A stretch of 64,000 bases of DNA from Longitalea luteola (GCF_017356035.1 NZ_JAFIQX010000013.1:1-64000); one strand, 5' to 3'; positions 44,377 through 53,906 are shown, numbered from the stretch's first letter. Program-made: numbers and translations. The notes: generated by a model not told the origin, from the letters alone.

Positions 44377-45024
44377 ATGTCAAAGTTCAAAGCGTTCATT
44401 TTTGACCTCGACGGCACAATTGCCAATACATTACCGTTATGCATCCAGGCTTTTCGAAAGGCTATCAGTCCCCTGGCACAGCGAACGATCACCGACGAGG
44501 AAATTGTGGCAACTTTCGGTCCGTCAGAAGAGGGTACAATCAGCGCATTGGTCCCTGATCAATATGATCAGGCATTGTCCAGTTATTTGGTACACTATGA
44601 GCAGCTACATCATCAATGTTCAAGACCTTTCGAGGGAATGGCGGAGTCGCTGGAGGAACTTCGAAATAACAACGTGCGATTAGCGATGGTTACAGGAAAG
44701 GGACCCCGTAGCACTGAGATTTCTCTTCGACAGTTTGGCCTCGGGGCCTGTTTTGAGTATGTAAAAACGGGCTCTGCCGCTGGACCAATAAAGCACCAAT
44801 GCATCGATACGCTGTTGTCTTACTGGACAGACATCAAAAAAGAACAGGTTATTTATGTCGGCGATGCACCGAGCGATATCGTTGCATGCCGACTTGTTGG
44901 CATTCCCATAGCCGCCGCGGCCTGGGCGCCTACTGCGAGGCCTGAAGCCCTTTTGCCCCTCGCTCCCGATTTTATTTTTTATGATGTAAAAACGTTTAGG
45001 GATTGGGCCATCTCTGTTATATAG
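44377..45024 (+). CDS. HAD-superfamily phosphatase, phosphoglycolate phosphatase-like
   Basis: A 215-residue cytoplasmic phosphatase of the HAD family. Motif I is FDLDGTIANT (residues 9-18), motif II is the Thr in AMVTGKGP, and motif III/IV is VIYVGDAPSDI with the Lys at IKHQC. The helical cap follows motif I. Relatives act on phosphoglycolate, pyrophosphate or sugar phosphates; the substrate cannot be told. It is a single gene with a promoter-like TATATTTG 213 bases upstream. Confidence 0.88.
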   Translation: MSKFKAFIFDLDGTIANTLPLCIQAFRKAISPLAQRTITDEEIVATFGPSEEGTISALVPDQYDQALSSYLVHYEQLHHQCSRPFEGMAESLEELRNNNVRLAMVTGKGPRSTEISLRQFGLGACFEYVKTGSAAGPIKHQCIDTLLSYWTDIKKEQVIYVGDAPSDIVACRLVGIPIAAAAWAPTARPEALLPLAPDFIFYDVKTFRDWAISVI

Positions 45025-45107
45025 AAGCGGATTACGCCATTTAAAATTGTTTTTCTTCCATTGAGTTTGCAAATAACGCCAGTTGCCTGAACGCAATACC
45101 GAATAAA

Positions 45108-45141
45108 ATAAGGTAGTAGCCTGAGACCGGTACTACCTTAT
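45108..45141 (-). terminator. terminator of the metal-uptake type operon
   Basis: An 11-base perfect stem, ATAAGGTAGTA (45108-45118) and TACTACCTTAT (45131-45141). On the minus strand it runs into TTTTATT, 67 bases past the last gene of the operon. Confidence 0.7.
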
Positions 45142-45207
45142 CGATGCGATACTTGAAATATCCCATTTTATACGTTGTATTATCATACACGGCACTGGTT
45201 AAAGGCG

Positions 45208-45678
45208 TTATATGATCTTGATACTCAATCCTTTGATGGATTGCCAACCTTCTTTATCGGTGACCCGAATGGAAAAATGATAGTCGCCGGGATCTACGTC
45301 CGCCGGTACCTGGATTTGCTGATTAAGATCGTAGGTTTTCAGGCCGGCCGGGATATCATACGTCCTGATCAACAGAAAAGGCTTTACTGCCGTTTTTTTA
45401 GGTTCCAGGTTACAGGGCTCAATAACGGTGCTGTGCGAATGGTGATCGAAATTGTGGTGTATATCCACGCTCGAAGACCCCAACTCACGGTTGTCTGAAA
45501 AGCGCACCCGGTAGGTGAATGTTTCTCCGCGTTTGATTTCACTACATTGCTGCGGAAAGGTATTAGCCGAAATATCAATGGCAGGGTATTCGGTATCGGG
45601 CTCCTCATTAGCGTCTTTACTACAGCCAGCTATTGTCATGGCCACCAGCATACCTATCAGTGTCAATTGCTTTTTCAT
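45208..45678 (-). CDS. DUF4625 lipoprotein with His cluster
   Basis: A 156-residue lipoprotein: signal with lipobox IAGC (Cys19), then one beta-sandwich DUF4625 domain (RGETFTYRVRFSDNRELGSS through DYHFSIRVTDKEGWQS). A striking cluster, DIHHNFDHHSHS (about residues 77-88), offers several metal ligands. It is the last gene of a minus-strand operon headed by a Cys-rich membrane protein and a TonB receptor. A periplasmic or surface metal-binding role is inferred from the His cluster and neighbours. Confidence 0.8.
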   Translation of the reverse strand: MKKQLTLIGMLVAMTIAGCSKDANEEPDTEYPAIDISANTFPQQCSEIKRGETFTYRVRFSDNRELGSSSVDIHHNFDHHSHSTVIEPCNLEPKKTAVKPFLLIRTYDIPAGLKTYDLNQQIQVPADVDPGDYHFSIRVTDKEGWQSIKGLSIKII

Positions 45679-45761
45679 TAGATTCCTTGTTAAAAGAGGA
45701 CAATAACTGTCCGGAGACAGCCCGCACAGTTATTTGTCCTGTTAGAGAATTACTGTCCTGC

Positions 45762-46760
45762 TTATTCAGCATGTATTTCAAATTTCAATTCCAGCTCGTT
45801 GGTGCCGGCAAAGGCGGTGGCATAATCAGTGCGGTTCCAGTCTAGCCTGGTAATTGTAGGTTTCACGCCTGGATTCACTTTTCTCATGACGAAGGTTACA
45901 TCCTTGGCAGCCTTGTTATCGATGCCTGCGATAAAATAGGAGATAACGCCAGTTGTTTTGGTTGCGCCGCCAGTTACTGCTGTTCCGTCTGCATATGTCG
46001 TTTCACGTGTTTGAAAAATAGCACCAGTCTCACCAGTGGTATTGGGATTCAGTACGAAATTGCCGCCGATCAAAAAAGCTTTATAATTTTCCGCAGTGGC
46101 AGCGTTGGCTATGAACTTATTTTGAGTTTCGTTGCCACTCGCATCGTAAGTTTTCAGAGCGACCTTATAAATGCCAGTTGCCTCCAAATGTAAATGGCCA
46201 TTGGCGATGATAGTGCCTTTGTCATCAAAAGTTACCGTATCTGAGGATCCATCGATGGCAGTACCCAATCCGTGAAAATGATCCCCGTGTGCTTCCAGTC
46301 CTTCACCAGTTACTTTCGTGAAGACGAGGGCCGCGCTGGGGTTTTGCTTTTCGATTATAAGCTCGGATTCTACGATTGTAACCTGTCCTGCCTTATCGGT
46401 TACTTTTATGAATATTCGATAAGCGCCGGGCGCTACCGTGGCCGGAATATCGATGTGCTCATGAAGATTGGCATTTTTTGTTCCTGTAATACCTTCTGTA
46501 AAAGCTTCACTGAACTGCCAGCCACCAGCACTGGTAGATGTGATCTCCACCACTACATTTTCGAGCGTACCTGCCGCGGCCAAGTCGGCTTCGAGGTGGA
46601 GATCAGAGCCGGCGAACGCCTTTTTACTGTTTGCGGTTCCTATTTCAAGGTTGTCGATGGTGGGCTTGGCCACGATGTCCTTGTCTTTTTTACAACCTAT
46701 CACCCCGGCTACTACCAGGAATACGAGGCAAAGAATGCGTAAAAACTGAGTACTTTTCAT
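45762..46760 (-). CDS. DUF4625-domain lipoprotein with HGDHFHG motif
   Basis: A 332-residue lipoprotein with lipobox VIGC (Cys23). A DUF4625-type domain (about 35-135; HEHIDIPATVAPGAYRIFIKV) is followed by a second half with HGDHFHGLG (near 155) and GHLHLEATG (near 188), both His-rich. It ends with a strand-rich domain. It lies between a TonB receptor gene (68 bases upstream) and a smaller DUF4625 gene. I infer a surface metal-capture protein that hands its ligand to the receptor; the metal is unknown. Confidence 0.8.
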   Translation of the reverse strand: MKSTQFLRILCLVFLVVAGVIGCKKDKDIVAKPTIDNLEIGTANSKKAFAGSDLHLEADLAAAGTLENVVVEITSTSAGGWQFSEAFTEGITGTKNANLHEHIDIPATVAPGAYRIFIKVTDKAGQVTIVESELIIEKQNPSAALVFTKVTGEGLEAHGDHFHGLGTAIDGSSDTVTFDDKGTIIANGHLHLEATGIYKVALKTYDASGNETQNKFIANAATAENYKAFLIGGNFVLNPNTTGETGAIFQTRETTYADGTAVTGGATKTTGVISYFIAGIDNKAAKDVTFVMRKVNPGVKPTITRLDWNRTDYATAFAGTNELELKFEIHAE

Positions 46761-46828
46761 AATTGACTTGTTTAGTTAATTGTATTGATTGTTTTGAAAA
46801 TATTTATTCGGCTATGCCTTCATTGTTG

Positions 46829-49276
46829 TTATTCGCTGCTATTACCGGACGAGCGTATGCGAAAAGGGATTTTTAGTGATAATATGATGTTTCGTCCCGC
46901 TTCCGGCAGTTCGATGAGCCTGTAAAAGCTGGTATGATTAAGATAGCGCGTGTTGAAAAGGTTTTGCGCCTGCAGGCTGACCATCAACGGTTGTTTGCCT
47001 GCTGTTAAGCGTGTGCCGGCCTGTACGTTGACCACCTGGTAGCCAGGTGTTTTCTTTTCCGGAGGCACGATATTGTTTTGTGGTGCAGTTAATCGGTAGT
47101 CGACGGAGAAATAAGTGCCAGTGACACCATTGCGCAATGTCGGCGACCAGGAAAGGTTAAGCAGGCCCGACGGCGGGGGAGAGAAGGGAAGAGTGTAACC
47201 TTTCTTGTTCCCCGATAGCTGTTCTGCATACAGGTATTCGCCAAGCAGGCCCACACGCAATGCTGGTAATATGTTGTAGTTGATCTCTACTTCACCGCCG
47301 TATCGCATCACGCGGCTTTGCGCATACTCGAAGACCTGATTGCCAGCACCATAAAAATAGTCGTATTGCGAGGTTGGGTTGAGATATATATAATTGGGAA
47401 AATAGTTATAGAATGGACTCAGTTTCACTGACCAGCGGCGCGCCTTCCAGGCAAGACTGAAATCAGCTTGATACGATTGTTCCGGGTCTAAGGAGGCGTT
47501 GCCCTTTTCATAACTGAAGTAATGATAGTTGACACCGTTTGCACCCAGTTCCTTGGCGATGGGTATGCGGAAGCTTTTTCCTATGTTGGCTTTCAATTCG
47601 AATTGTTCCAGGTTGTAGTTTATACCTGCCGACCATACGAGGCTGTTGAATTTGCGGGTGAGCGGGGCAGCCCTGACGAGGTATTCAGTATCGGGGCCAT
47701 CGCCGGAAGGGAACCAATCACGGTACTCCTGCAGGCGGATCTGTCCATGGTCGTAGCGCACTGCGCCGTGTAATATTACCCGGTCGTTCATGCTATATTT
47801 GTCATAGGCAAATGCGCCCAGTGTGCTTTGCCTGAAAGCTGGCACCAGGAAAGTCCATCCTGCTATGGTATTTTGCTGGTGTTCGCCATTGACCCCTATT
47901 TTCAGGCTGTGTTTTCCCAAGCTTATCTCATCACGGAAATTAATGGAATATACATGCTTGTCAAAAGCGCGCTCCAGGTAATTTGATACGCCCAATGTAT
48001 CCGGACAGGAAGGAGGCATATAGCCATGATTCACATATTGGCTGTACTCTTTTCGTTTATTGTGTTGGTAGCCGATTTCTGCCTCCCAGGAATGTACACC
48101 TTTGGTATAACTGCTCCGGTTGATGACTTTAAAATGATTGACCTGTTGCCGTGGCATCAGGATATCTCTCGATGATGCATCGTGCATGGCGGCGTCCACT
48201 CGCCGTGGCTCGAGTCCATGGGCGTTGGCAAAAAAGCCGCTTTTACTATAGGTATTGCTGATATAAAACGTAGTTCGCGATTTATCGCTTACATAGCCAG
48301 TGTTCAGATGAAGGCCTGTCTCCCTTCCGGCAGTGTTCCTTAATTTGTTTTGGTGAAGTGCCACCCCGTAATCGTATACGAACACACTATCAGCAGGTAC
48401 TTTGTAATCGCCATAGTTTTGGTAGGTAAAGCGTGCATCGAAAAACAGACGTTGGTTTCTGCCGTACAGGTTGGTGGAGGTGCCGTATAAGTTGTTGTTC
48501 GTCTTGCCTAAAATATCTACCGATCCTCCAAAGGTTTGCAAAGGCGGTGGCGGGGCAGGTTTTAGGTCAATAGCGCCACCAACGGCATCAGAGCCGTATA
48601 CAAACGATGCGGCGCCTTTTATCAATTCCACTTCATTGGCTGCGAATTGATCGATCTCCAGACCATGGTCGGCGCCCCATTGCTGGCCTTCGTGTTTGAC
48701 GCCTTTATCTATTACCACCACCCGGTTAAAGCCGAGGCCCCTGATCAATGGTTTCGATTGCCCCGAGCCGATACCAATTGTCTTAATGCCCGGAAGGCGG
48801 GAGAGTGTCTGCATCAGGCTGCCGCCCAGGTGACGCTGGATAAAGTTCTTGTTAACGATGTCGATGGTCAGGGCCTCCGTTTGGCGGCGTTCTTCCTCAT
48901 GCCGGTCTTTTACGATCACTTCTTCGAGTAATTGGCCGATGGGATGCAGAACTATGCGAATAGATTTGAACTGGTTACCGGCGGCATAGGTTTTCGTGAA
49001 CATGCTATATCCTTCTTTGGAGGCTGTAAGCGTATAAGTGCCTGCCTTTGCGATGACGAATACAAAGTGGCCGCTGCTGTCGGAAAGGCGGAGAATATTT
49101 CCCGGCTGCAGCGACAATTGCACGCCAGGTATCGGTTTGCGCTGTTCATCGACGACCACCCCTGGTAGCTGGTGCTCCTGAGCAAGGACCGTTTGTGCCA
49201 AACTTGCTAATAATAGAATATGAATAACCGTCCACACGACACGTGAATGCCTTTTGCGAAAGTTGAGTTCCGACAT
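46829..49276 (-). CDS. TonB-dependent receptor, probable metal uptake
   Basis: An 815-residue outer-membrane receptor. Signal peptide (ending QTVLAQ), CarboxypepD_reg-like domain (about 34-110), then a plug with IKTIGIGSGQSKPLIRGLGF, VIDKGVKHEGQQWGADHGLE and ELIKGAASFVYGSDAVGG, and a 22-strand barrel ending ILSLKIPFRIRS. It is not SusC-type: it lacks the long SusC plug insert and has no SusD. The plug resembles zinc- or other metal-type receptors (recalled). Flanking His- and Cys-rich proteins support metal import. Confidence 0.9.
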   Translation of the reverse strand: MSELNFRKRHSRVVWTVIHILLLASLAQTVLAQEHQLPGVVVDEQRKPIPGVQLSLQPGNILRLSDSSGHFVFVIAKAGTYTLTASKEGYSMFTKTYAAGNQFKSIRIVLHPIGQLLEEVIVKDRHEEERRQTEALTIDIVNKNFIQRHLGGSLMQTLSRLPGIKTIGIGSGQSKPLIRGLGFNRVVVIDKGVKHEGQQWGADHGLEIDQFAANEVELIKGAASFVYGSDAVGGAIDLKPAPPPPLQTFGGSVDILGKTNNNLYGTSTNLYGRNQRLFFDARFTYQNYGDYKVPADSVFVYDYGVALHQNKLRNTAGRETGLHLNTGYVSDKSRTTFYISNTYSKSGFFANAHGLEPRRVDAAMHDASSRDILMPRQQVNHFKVINRSSYTKGVHSWEAEIGYQHNKRKEYSQYVNHGYMPPSCPDTLGVSNYLERAFDKHVYSINFRDEISLGKHSLKIGVNGEHQQNTIAGWTFLVPAFRQSTLGAFAYDKYSMNDRVILHGAVRYDHGQIRLQEYRDWFPSGDGPDTEYLVRAAPLTRKFNSLVWSAGINYNLEQFELKANIGKSFRIPIAKELGANGVNYHYFSYEKGNASLDPEQSYQADFSLAWKARRWSVKLSPFYNYFPNYIYLNPTSQYDYFYGAGNQVFEYAQSRVMRYGGEVEINYNILPALRVGLLGEYLYAEQLSGNKKGYTLPFSPPPSGLLNLSWSPTLRNGVTGTYFSVDYRLTAPQNNIVPPEKKTPGYQVVNVQAGTRLTAGKQPLMVSLQAQNLFNTRYLNHTSFYRLIELPEAGRNIILSLKIPFRIRSSGNSSE

Positions 49277-49364
49277 GCTGTCTTATAGTTTAATGAAATC
49301 GGTGATGGTCCTGTTTACATTTATGCAGGCTTATCTCTCTCAGGCAGTGCTGGGAAAAAGGTAT

Positions 49365-49490
49365 TCACAGATTGGCACCTGGCTCTTTGGGTTGCCGCCG
49401 AATGCGTGAAGTTGTCACAGCCAATACCGGGATAAAAGCCATTAATAACATCGCAAAAGCAATAGCCTGAGCTAGGTTGTGTTGCTTCAT
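49365..49490 (-). CDS. possible small membrane peptide, 41 aa
   Basis: A short frame with one hydrophobic helix (LAQAIAFAMLLMAFIPVLAV) and a basic tail (TSRIRRQPKEPGANL). It sits between the Cys-rich membrane protein and the TonB receptor in the same direction. No clear ribosome site was seen, so it is uncertain. Confidence 0.35.
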   Translation of the reverse strand: MKQHNLAQAIAFAMLLMAFIPVLAVTTSRIRRQPKEPGANL

Positions 49491-49545
49491 AGCGTGTTAA
49501 CAGGATAAACTGCCATTGAGGAACAGTTTTGTAAACTGGCGGTTG

Positions 49546-49863
49546 CTACAATAATGCGGGTGGTCCCCGGTCGGAAAAGCTGAGGCCTATTGAAGAGGTG
49601 AAATTGTTGGGGGAGTAAGTGAAGGCTTTGTGAATGCTGAAGGATATCGGGTCTATGGAAGGTGCTGTTATCGTGAGGTCAACATCTTGTGTGAAATGAA
49701 ATTCGCAAATGGCACACTCGGTGTGGTTGCTTAATTTATCTAACTGGCTTGCAATTTTGACCTCATCTTCCTCGCTGCAGGTGTGAAAGAATTTCACGCC
49801 CGTAACCATCAGTAATAAAGCGGCCAGTAATCCGGCTATAAATTGCTTTTTTATGATGGTCAT
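49546..49863 (-). CDS. Cys-rich single-helix membrane protein, start of metal-type operon
   Basis: A 105-residue protein. I use the ATG at 49863; a longer frame from 49917 would include the promoter element TATATTTG. One N-terminal helix (FIAGLLAALLLMVTGVKFF) is followed by HTCSEEDE and then HTECAICEFHFTQD, giving four Cys/His groups that could bind metal, and a C-terminal DRGPPALL. Short proteins of this shape sit beside metal-type TonB receptors in Bacteroidota (recalled). It heads the operon. Confidence 0.72.
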   Translation of the reverse strand: MTIIKKQFIAGLLAALLLMVTGVKFFHTCSEEDEVKIASQLDKLSNHTECAICEFHFTQDVDLTITAPSIDPISFSIHKAFTYSPNNFTSSIGLSFSDRGPPALL

Positions 49864-49876
49864 ATCTTTCACGATG

Positions 49877-49884
49877 CAAATATA
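49877..49884 (-). promoter_or_regulatory. -7 promoter element TATATTTG
   Basis: A perfect TAnnTTTG on the minus strand, 13 bases before the ATG at 49863. It fixes the start of the metal-type operon with a very short leader and argues against the longer reading frame. Confidence 0.6.
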
Positions 49885-49929
49885 GGGATATAAATCGAAA
49901 ATGAATCGTTGTTGCAAATTGTCTCCTTA

Positions 49930-50133
49930 TTAGAATTTTGTTTTATTTGAGCTGTTTATTCTTTCAATAGTAGCTTTTATTCTCTGCTCATCAACCTGCT
50001 GGAATTTGCCTGTTTCCGCTTAAGCGCCATCGAAAGTGGCGTCGATTTTGGTCACAATATCAGGAGGTAGAGGATAGTAATTTTCGACAGGTAATAGTTG
50101 CTTCGCCTCATCGGTCTTTTCTTCAGTGCTCAA
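49930..50133 (-). pseudogene. gene remnant with internal stop
   Basis: A 68-codon minus-strand frame with protein-like composition (PVENYYPLPPDIVTKIDATF, then a TAA, then ETGKFQQVDEQRIKATIERI) lacks a start and is broken once. No family recognised. It may be the tail of a lost gene; chance is possible. Confidence 0.3.
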
Positions 50134-50221
50134 TTAATATACCTTCTTGCCAGGGAATAAAAATACCCGAATGTGCATGCCGCCTTACCTATAAACGGCT
50201 TCCAGGAGCATGTAATTGAAA

Positions 50222-50243
50222 AAGGCAGCCGCAACGCTGCCTT
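50222..50243 (-). terminator. intrinsic terminator of the M57 protease gene
   Basis: Stem AAGGCAGC (50222-50229) and GCTGCCTT (50236-50243); on the minus strand it is followed by TTTTT. It lies 30 bases after the protease stop. Confidence 0.8.
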
Positions 50244-50273
50244 GTTCAGTTATGTGAGAGGGAAGGAACTTCC

Positions 50274-51044
50274 TTATTGCGGATACAGGATTTGCGTAGC
50301 CAGCACATCAGCTGAAGTAAATCCATTCCAGGGAAGAACAAATGAGTTCATCACTGAATTAGGATCTGAAGTGGGCGTACCCGGAATGTGTATGCCCGAA
50401 GTTTGGTTGGTGTGGTGGAACCCAATGGTGTGACCAAACTCGTGAGTAATGGCAAACAATTTTTGGCTGGCTGCCAGACTGTTGTAATTTGAATTGATCT
50501 CAACGCTTACACCAGGCCGGCCACTGGAAGAAGGCAGATAAGCCCTGGCAATCCAATTGGCAGCCTCGTAACCCATAAATACCCGGCAATGCGCACCTGA
50601 CTGACTGGATACGATAGACATGCCCAATCTCGATGATGGAACCGCGTTCCAGTTATTTACAGCACCCTGGATCGCAGTTCTCCAATTTGATGGAACGGCA
50701 GGATCGATGTAAATCGTAATGTTGCTGTTGTACGAATTGCTAACGATATAAGTGTGCCGGCGCTGTTCTGTTGCGGCGGTCTTCCAGTCGGCAATCCGTT
50801 GTTGTAACTCAGGAAAACTTAAAATAATGTCTTTTTCTACAATAACCCGGTCGTTCTCGAATACGATCTGCTGTTTGTCAAATCCCTGGCTGGCAAGATA
50901 ACTGATAATTTCTTCCGTGTTCTCCTGGTAGGCGGGCTCTTCAGTGTTTACAGATTTTTTAGAACAGGCAGCGATCAATAGTAAAGTTGCGGCAAGAAAA
51001 AGGATAGAACCGGCTTTCAATTCTCTCATGTGATTTGTGATCAT
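50274..51044 (-). CDS. M57-family zinc metalloprotease, lipoprotein
   Basis: A 256-residue secreted protease. Signal with lipobox AAC (Cys27 region, LLLIAACSKKS). The catalytic zinc site is HEFGHTIGFHH near residue 201, matching H-E-x-x-H-x5-H of the M57 group, with a downstream SVMNSF turn that supplies the Met-turn. An N-terminal helical propeptide-like part (about 35-90) contains ISYLASQGFDKQQIVFENDR. The start could be the ATG at 51044 or at 51029. It is a single gene with its own terminator. Confidence 0.9.
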   Translation of the reverse strand: MITNHMRELKAGSILFLAATLLLIAACSKKSVNTEEPAYQENTEEIISYLASQGFDKQQIVFENDRVIVEKDIILSFPELQQRIADWKTAATEQRRHTYIVSNSYNSNITIYIDPAVPSNWRTAIQGAVNNWNAVPSSRLGMSIVSSQSGAHCRVFMGYEAANWIARAYLPSSSGRPGVSVEINSNYNSLAASQKLFAITHEFGHTIGFHHTNQTSGIHIPGTPTSDPNSVMNSFVLPWNGFTSADVLATQILYPQ

Positions 51045-51349
51045 ACTGTAAGGTTTTAAATGGTTGGCAATACATTAAAATTACCAATTTTAATGCGCAA
51101 GCCATTCACAGTATTTCACACATTTCTAAATCTTTTTTAACAGATTTTCACTTCTCGGGTACTAGTTAACGTGCATGTTGAAACGCCGATGCCTTCACTC
51201 GATGCAAAACATTGTTCCTGCAGGTTGCTGATGGTTGTGAAAGCGCCTTTGGGGTATTGTTTTAACCATTTCTTCCCATAACCGATCAGCAAAAATCGTT
51301 GAAAGCTGTGTTATGTCAGTATCAGTATATTGTCAATGCCAATCACTTG
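51045..51349. other. intergenic region with a possible gene remnant
   Basis: No complete gene is visible. On the minus strand 51310-51137 is open between stops for 57 codons with coding-like text (FLLIGYGKKWLKQYPKGAFT, then NLQEQCFASSEG) but has no start codon or RBS. I read it as a remnant at most. Confidence 0.4.
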
Positions 51350-51625
51350 CTAATTGTATAAATAGACCCCGCGCAACCAGTTAAAAACTGACAATTCACT
51401 TTTTACTTCCAGTGGTAATTGGGTTGAAATCAGTTCTTCAATTCTTGCACCGTCGGTAAAAGTTAATTTACCAAGCGATTTACCAAAGTGATTAATAATG
51501 AACAGAACCTGGTAACCGTTGAAACGGTCAAAGATCCGCCGGTCGGGTTCATTGTTCTGTATGGAGTGGTTCAATCCACTTGTCCACTCATAGCTGTGAC
51601 GTAAATGTTCTTTTAAAAATTTCAT
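51350..51625 (-). CDS. hypothetical soluble protein, 91 aa
   Basis: A small basic-to-neutral protein (MKFLKEHLRHSYEWTSGLNH) with a mixed alpha/beta pattern (YQVLFIINHFGKSLGKLTF) and no signal or membrane segment. No family recognised. It is isolated and divergent from the histidine kinase gene. Coding is supported by composition only. Confidence 0.5.
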   Translation of the reverse strand: MKFLKEHLRHSYEWTSGLNHSIQNNEPDRRIFDRFNGYQVLFIINHFGKSLGKLTFTDGARIEELISTQLPLEVKSELSVFNWLRGVYLYN

Positions 51626-51947
51626 TAGCCATCGTTTAAAAGGTTGTCAATTTACATGCATTACAGTTGTTGCTGCATGACAGGATATTGTTTACCCGGT
51701 TAAAGGAACGGTAATTACTGATTGTATGTATAGATAACTCGCTCAGAAGCAGCTTATAATCTTGCCTTACTAAGTGTTATGCAGATCCAAAACAGATGCA
51801 GGGAGGAAAATTAGCGTTTAAAAATACGAATAATAAATTGGATCAATATTTTAATGTGCCAGCGCGCCCTGGCATAAGATTTTCTGTATTAGTCGATTAT
51901 TCAAAAAATGCCTTCGTACATAATCAATTAATAAACAGCAGCGATAC
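51626..51947. other. intergenic region before the histidine kinase
   Basis: No supported gene. A plus-strand frame here has no signature and overlaps the kinase start. I see no clear TAnnTTTG element and no terminator. Confidence 0.4.
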
Positions 51948-53906
51948 ATGTCCAATCAGGCAGATGCTAGTTTGCGTTCCCATATTGGTATTCAGAGCGA
52001 ATTCGCAGACTTAGCGGTTCTTATTAATTCCATTCCGGCTTTGGTTGCATATATAGATTGCAACATGGTGCTGCAATTTTGCAATCGGCCTTTTACCGAT
52101 TGGTTTAACGTAGAAGATGTAGCTGGGGAAAAATTTCCACTAATTGTTGGCTCAGAGATATTTGACCAGGTACAACGCCATATGGGAAAAGTACTGGTGG
52201 GCCAAACTGCGCATTTTCAAATTACGGTTAACACGAAAAGGGGTCTTCAATACCTGGAGGCTACGATTTCTCCGTATTTTGAACAACGAAGACGGGTAAA
52301 AGGCTTTATTTTTCACTGCTCCGACGTTACGGAAAAGAACAGGACCGAAATAGCCCTTAAAGATTATTTCGAAAATGCCTCCATCTGCCTGCATTGGGTG
52401 AATGCCGACGGTATCATTATTTGGGCAAACCAGGCAGAACTCAGGCTGTTAGGTTATACAGAAGAAGAATACATTGGGCGTCACATCTCAGAATTTCATG
52501 CCAATAAGACTGCCATTGAAGATATCATGAGGCGTTTGACCAATAAGCAGCGGATCGTGAATTATGATGCCGAACTTGTATGTAAAGATGGCTCCATAAG
52601 ACAGGTGACTATAAACTCTTCGGCTTTATGGGAGGGTGAAAAATTCGTTCATACGCGATGCTTTACCATAGATGTAACTGAACAGCGACTTGCCGAGAAA
52701 GTTGTCAGGGAAAGCGAAGAACGCTTCAGGCAGATGGCAAGCCTTGTTCCGCTGGTGATCTGGACTACCGATGAAAAGGGCGATTGCAACTTTTTGAGTT
52801 CGAAATGGCAGCAGTTGACCGGCAGATCCATCCAGGAGGGCCTTAAAAGTTTATGGTTCAATTTTATTCATCCCGATGACCGGGATAATGTTATCACTGC
52901 ATGGACGAGTTGTTTTGATGCCCGGAAACCTTTTGAAGGAAAATTCAGACTTTTAAGCGCATCCGGAAACTACATTGTTGCCTATGCGAACGCGAGTCCT
53001 ATATATGATACCGGTAAAGAACTTACAGGCTATATCGGAATACTTCAGGATATTTCGGCTGAAGAGCAAATAAAGTATTCACTGGAAAAAATTGTCTTGG
53101 ATAGAACGGAAGACCTCAGGAAAAGAAACGCAGCACTCAGGCAGGCGGAAACCGTGTTGATGCAGAAAAATGAGGAACTTGAAAAGATCAACAACCAGCT
53201 GTCCTCCTTTGCACATATTGCCAGTCATGATCTGCAGGAGCCGTTACGCAAAATTCAGATAAATTTCGACAGGCTTATTGCCATTGAAGGTGATAAGTTT
53301 TCAGAAAATGGCAGGAATATCTACCATCGTATTACAGATGCAACAAGTCAGATGAGAAACCTGATCCAGGATTTGTTGACTTATGCCCGGAGTAATGACA
53401 ATGAAGCGAAGCTCGAAGAAGTTGACCTGAATGTAATTCTTGAAGAAACTATCAATGCGCTCGAGTTAAAGATCAGGGAAAAGAATGCAACGATCGAGCT
53501 TGCAGAGTTGCCTACCCTGAATGTTGTAAAGTTCCAGTTTCGCCAATTATTTTTAAACTTACTGAGTAACGCACTAAAATTTGCTAAGTCAGGTGAAGAT
53601 CCACACATTGTGATAAGCAGTGAATTGGTTACAGGTAACATTTTGCCGGGTAGGCCCCGTGAAGTCAATAAGGCCTATTATCACCTTAGCGTATCAGATA
53701 ACGGGATCGGGTTTGAGCCTGAGCAGTGTGAGAAAATTTTTGATATGTTTTATAGATTACATGAACGCTCGAAATATGAAGGTACCGGCCTTGGCCTGGC
53801 AATCTGTAAGACAATAGTAGAAAATCACAAGGGAGTGATAACTGCGGAAGGCAGACAAAATGAAGGAGCAGTTTTTCACATATATTTGCCCGCTGAAGAA
53901 CGTTGA
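51948..53906 (+). CDS. soluble multi-PAS sensor histidine kinase
   Basis: A 652-residue kinase with no signal peptide or membrane helix, so cytoplasmic. It has three PAS domains (about 20-135, 135-255, 260-385; the second with ENASICLHWVNADGIIIWAN, the third with WTTDEKGDCNFLS), a coiled-coil linker, a phospho-acceptor His427 in HIASHDLQEPLRKI, and an ATPase domain (NLLSNALKFA, DNGIGFEPEQ, EGTGLGLAI). A MEDS-domain gene follows 68 bases later. There is no receiver or regulator beside it, so its target is unknown. A light, redox or gas ligand for the PAS domains cannot be inferred. Confidence 0.92.
   Translation: MSNQADASLRSHIGIQSEFADLAVLINSIPALVAYIDCNMVLQFCNRPFTDWFNVEDVAGEKFPLIVGSEIFDQVQRHMGKVLVGQTAHFQITVNTKRGLQYLEATISPYFEQRRRVKGFIFHCSDVTEKNRTEIALKDYFENASICLHWVNADGIIIWANQAELRLLGYTEEEYIGRHISEFHANKTAIEDIMRRLTNKQRIVNYDAELVCKDGSIRQVTINSSALWEGEKFVHTRCFTIDVTEQRLAEKVVRESEERFRQMASLVPLVIWTTDEKGDCNFLSSKWQQLTGRSIQEGLKSLWFNFIHPDDRDNVITAWTSCFDARKPFEGKFRLLSASGNYIVAYANASPIYDTGKELTGYIGILQDISAEEQIKYSLEKIVLDRTEDLRKRNAALRQAETVLMQKNEELEKINNQLSSFAHIASHDLQEPLRKIQINFDRLIAIEGDKFSENGRNIYHRITDATSQMRNLIQDLLTYARSNDNEAKLEEVDLNVILEETINALELKIREKNATIELAELPTLNVVKFQFRQLFLNLLSNALKFAKSGEDPHIVISSELVTGNILPGRPREVNKAYYHLSVSDNGIGFEPEQCEKIFDMFYRLHERSKYEGTGLGLAICKTIVENHKGVITAEGRQNEGAVFHIYLPAEER

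Noticed and set aside
51796-52014. 72-residue frame before the histidine kinase
   Set aside because: Overlaps the kinase start in another frame and shows no domain.
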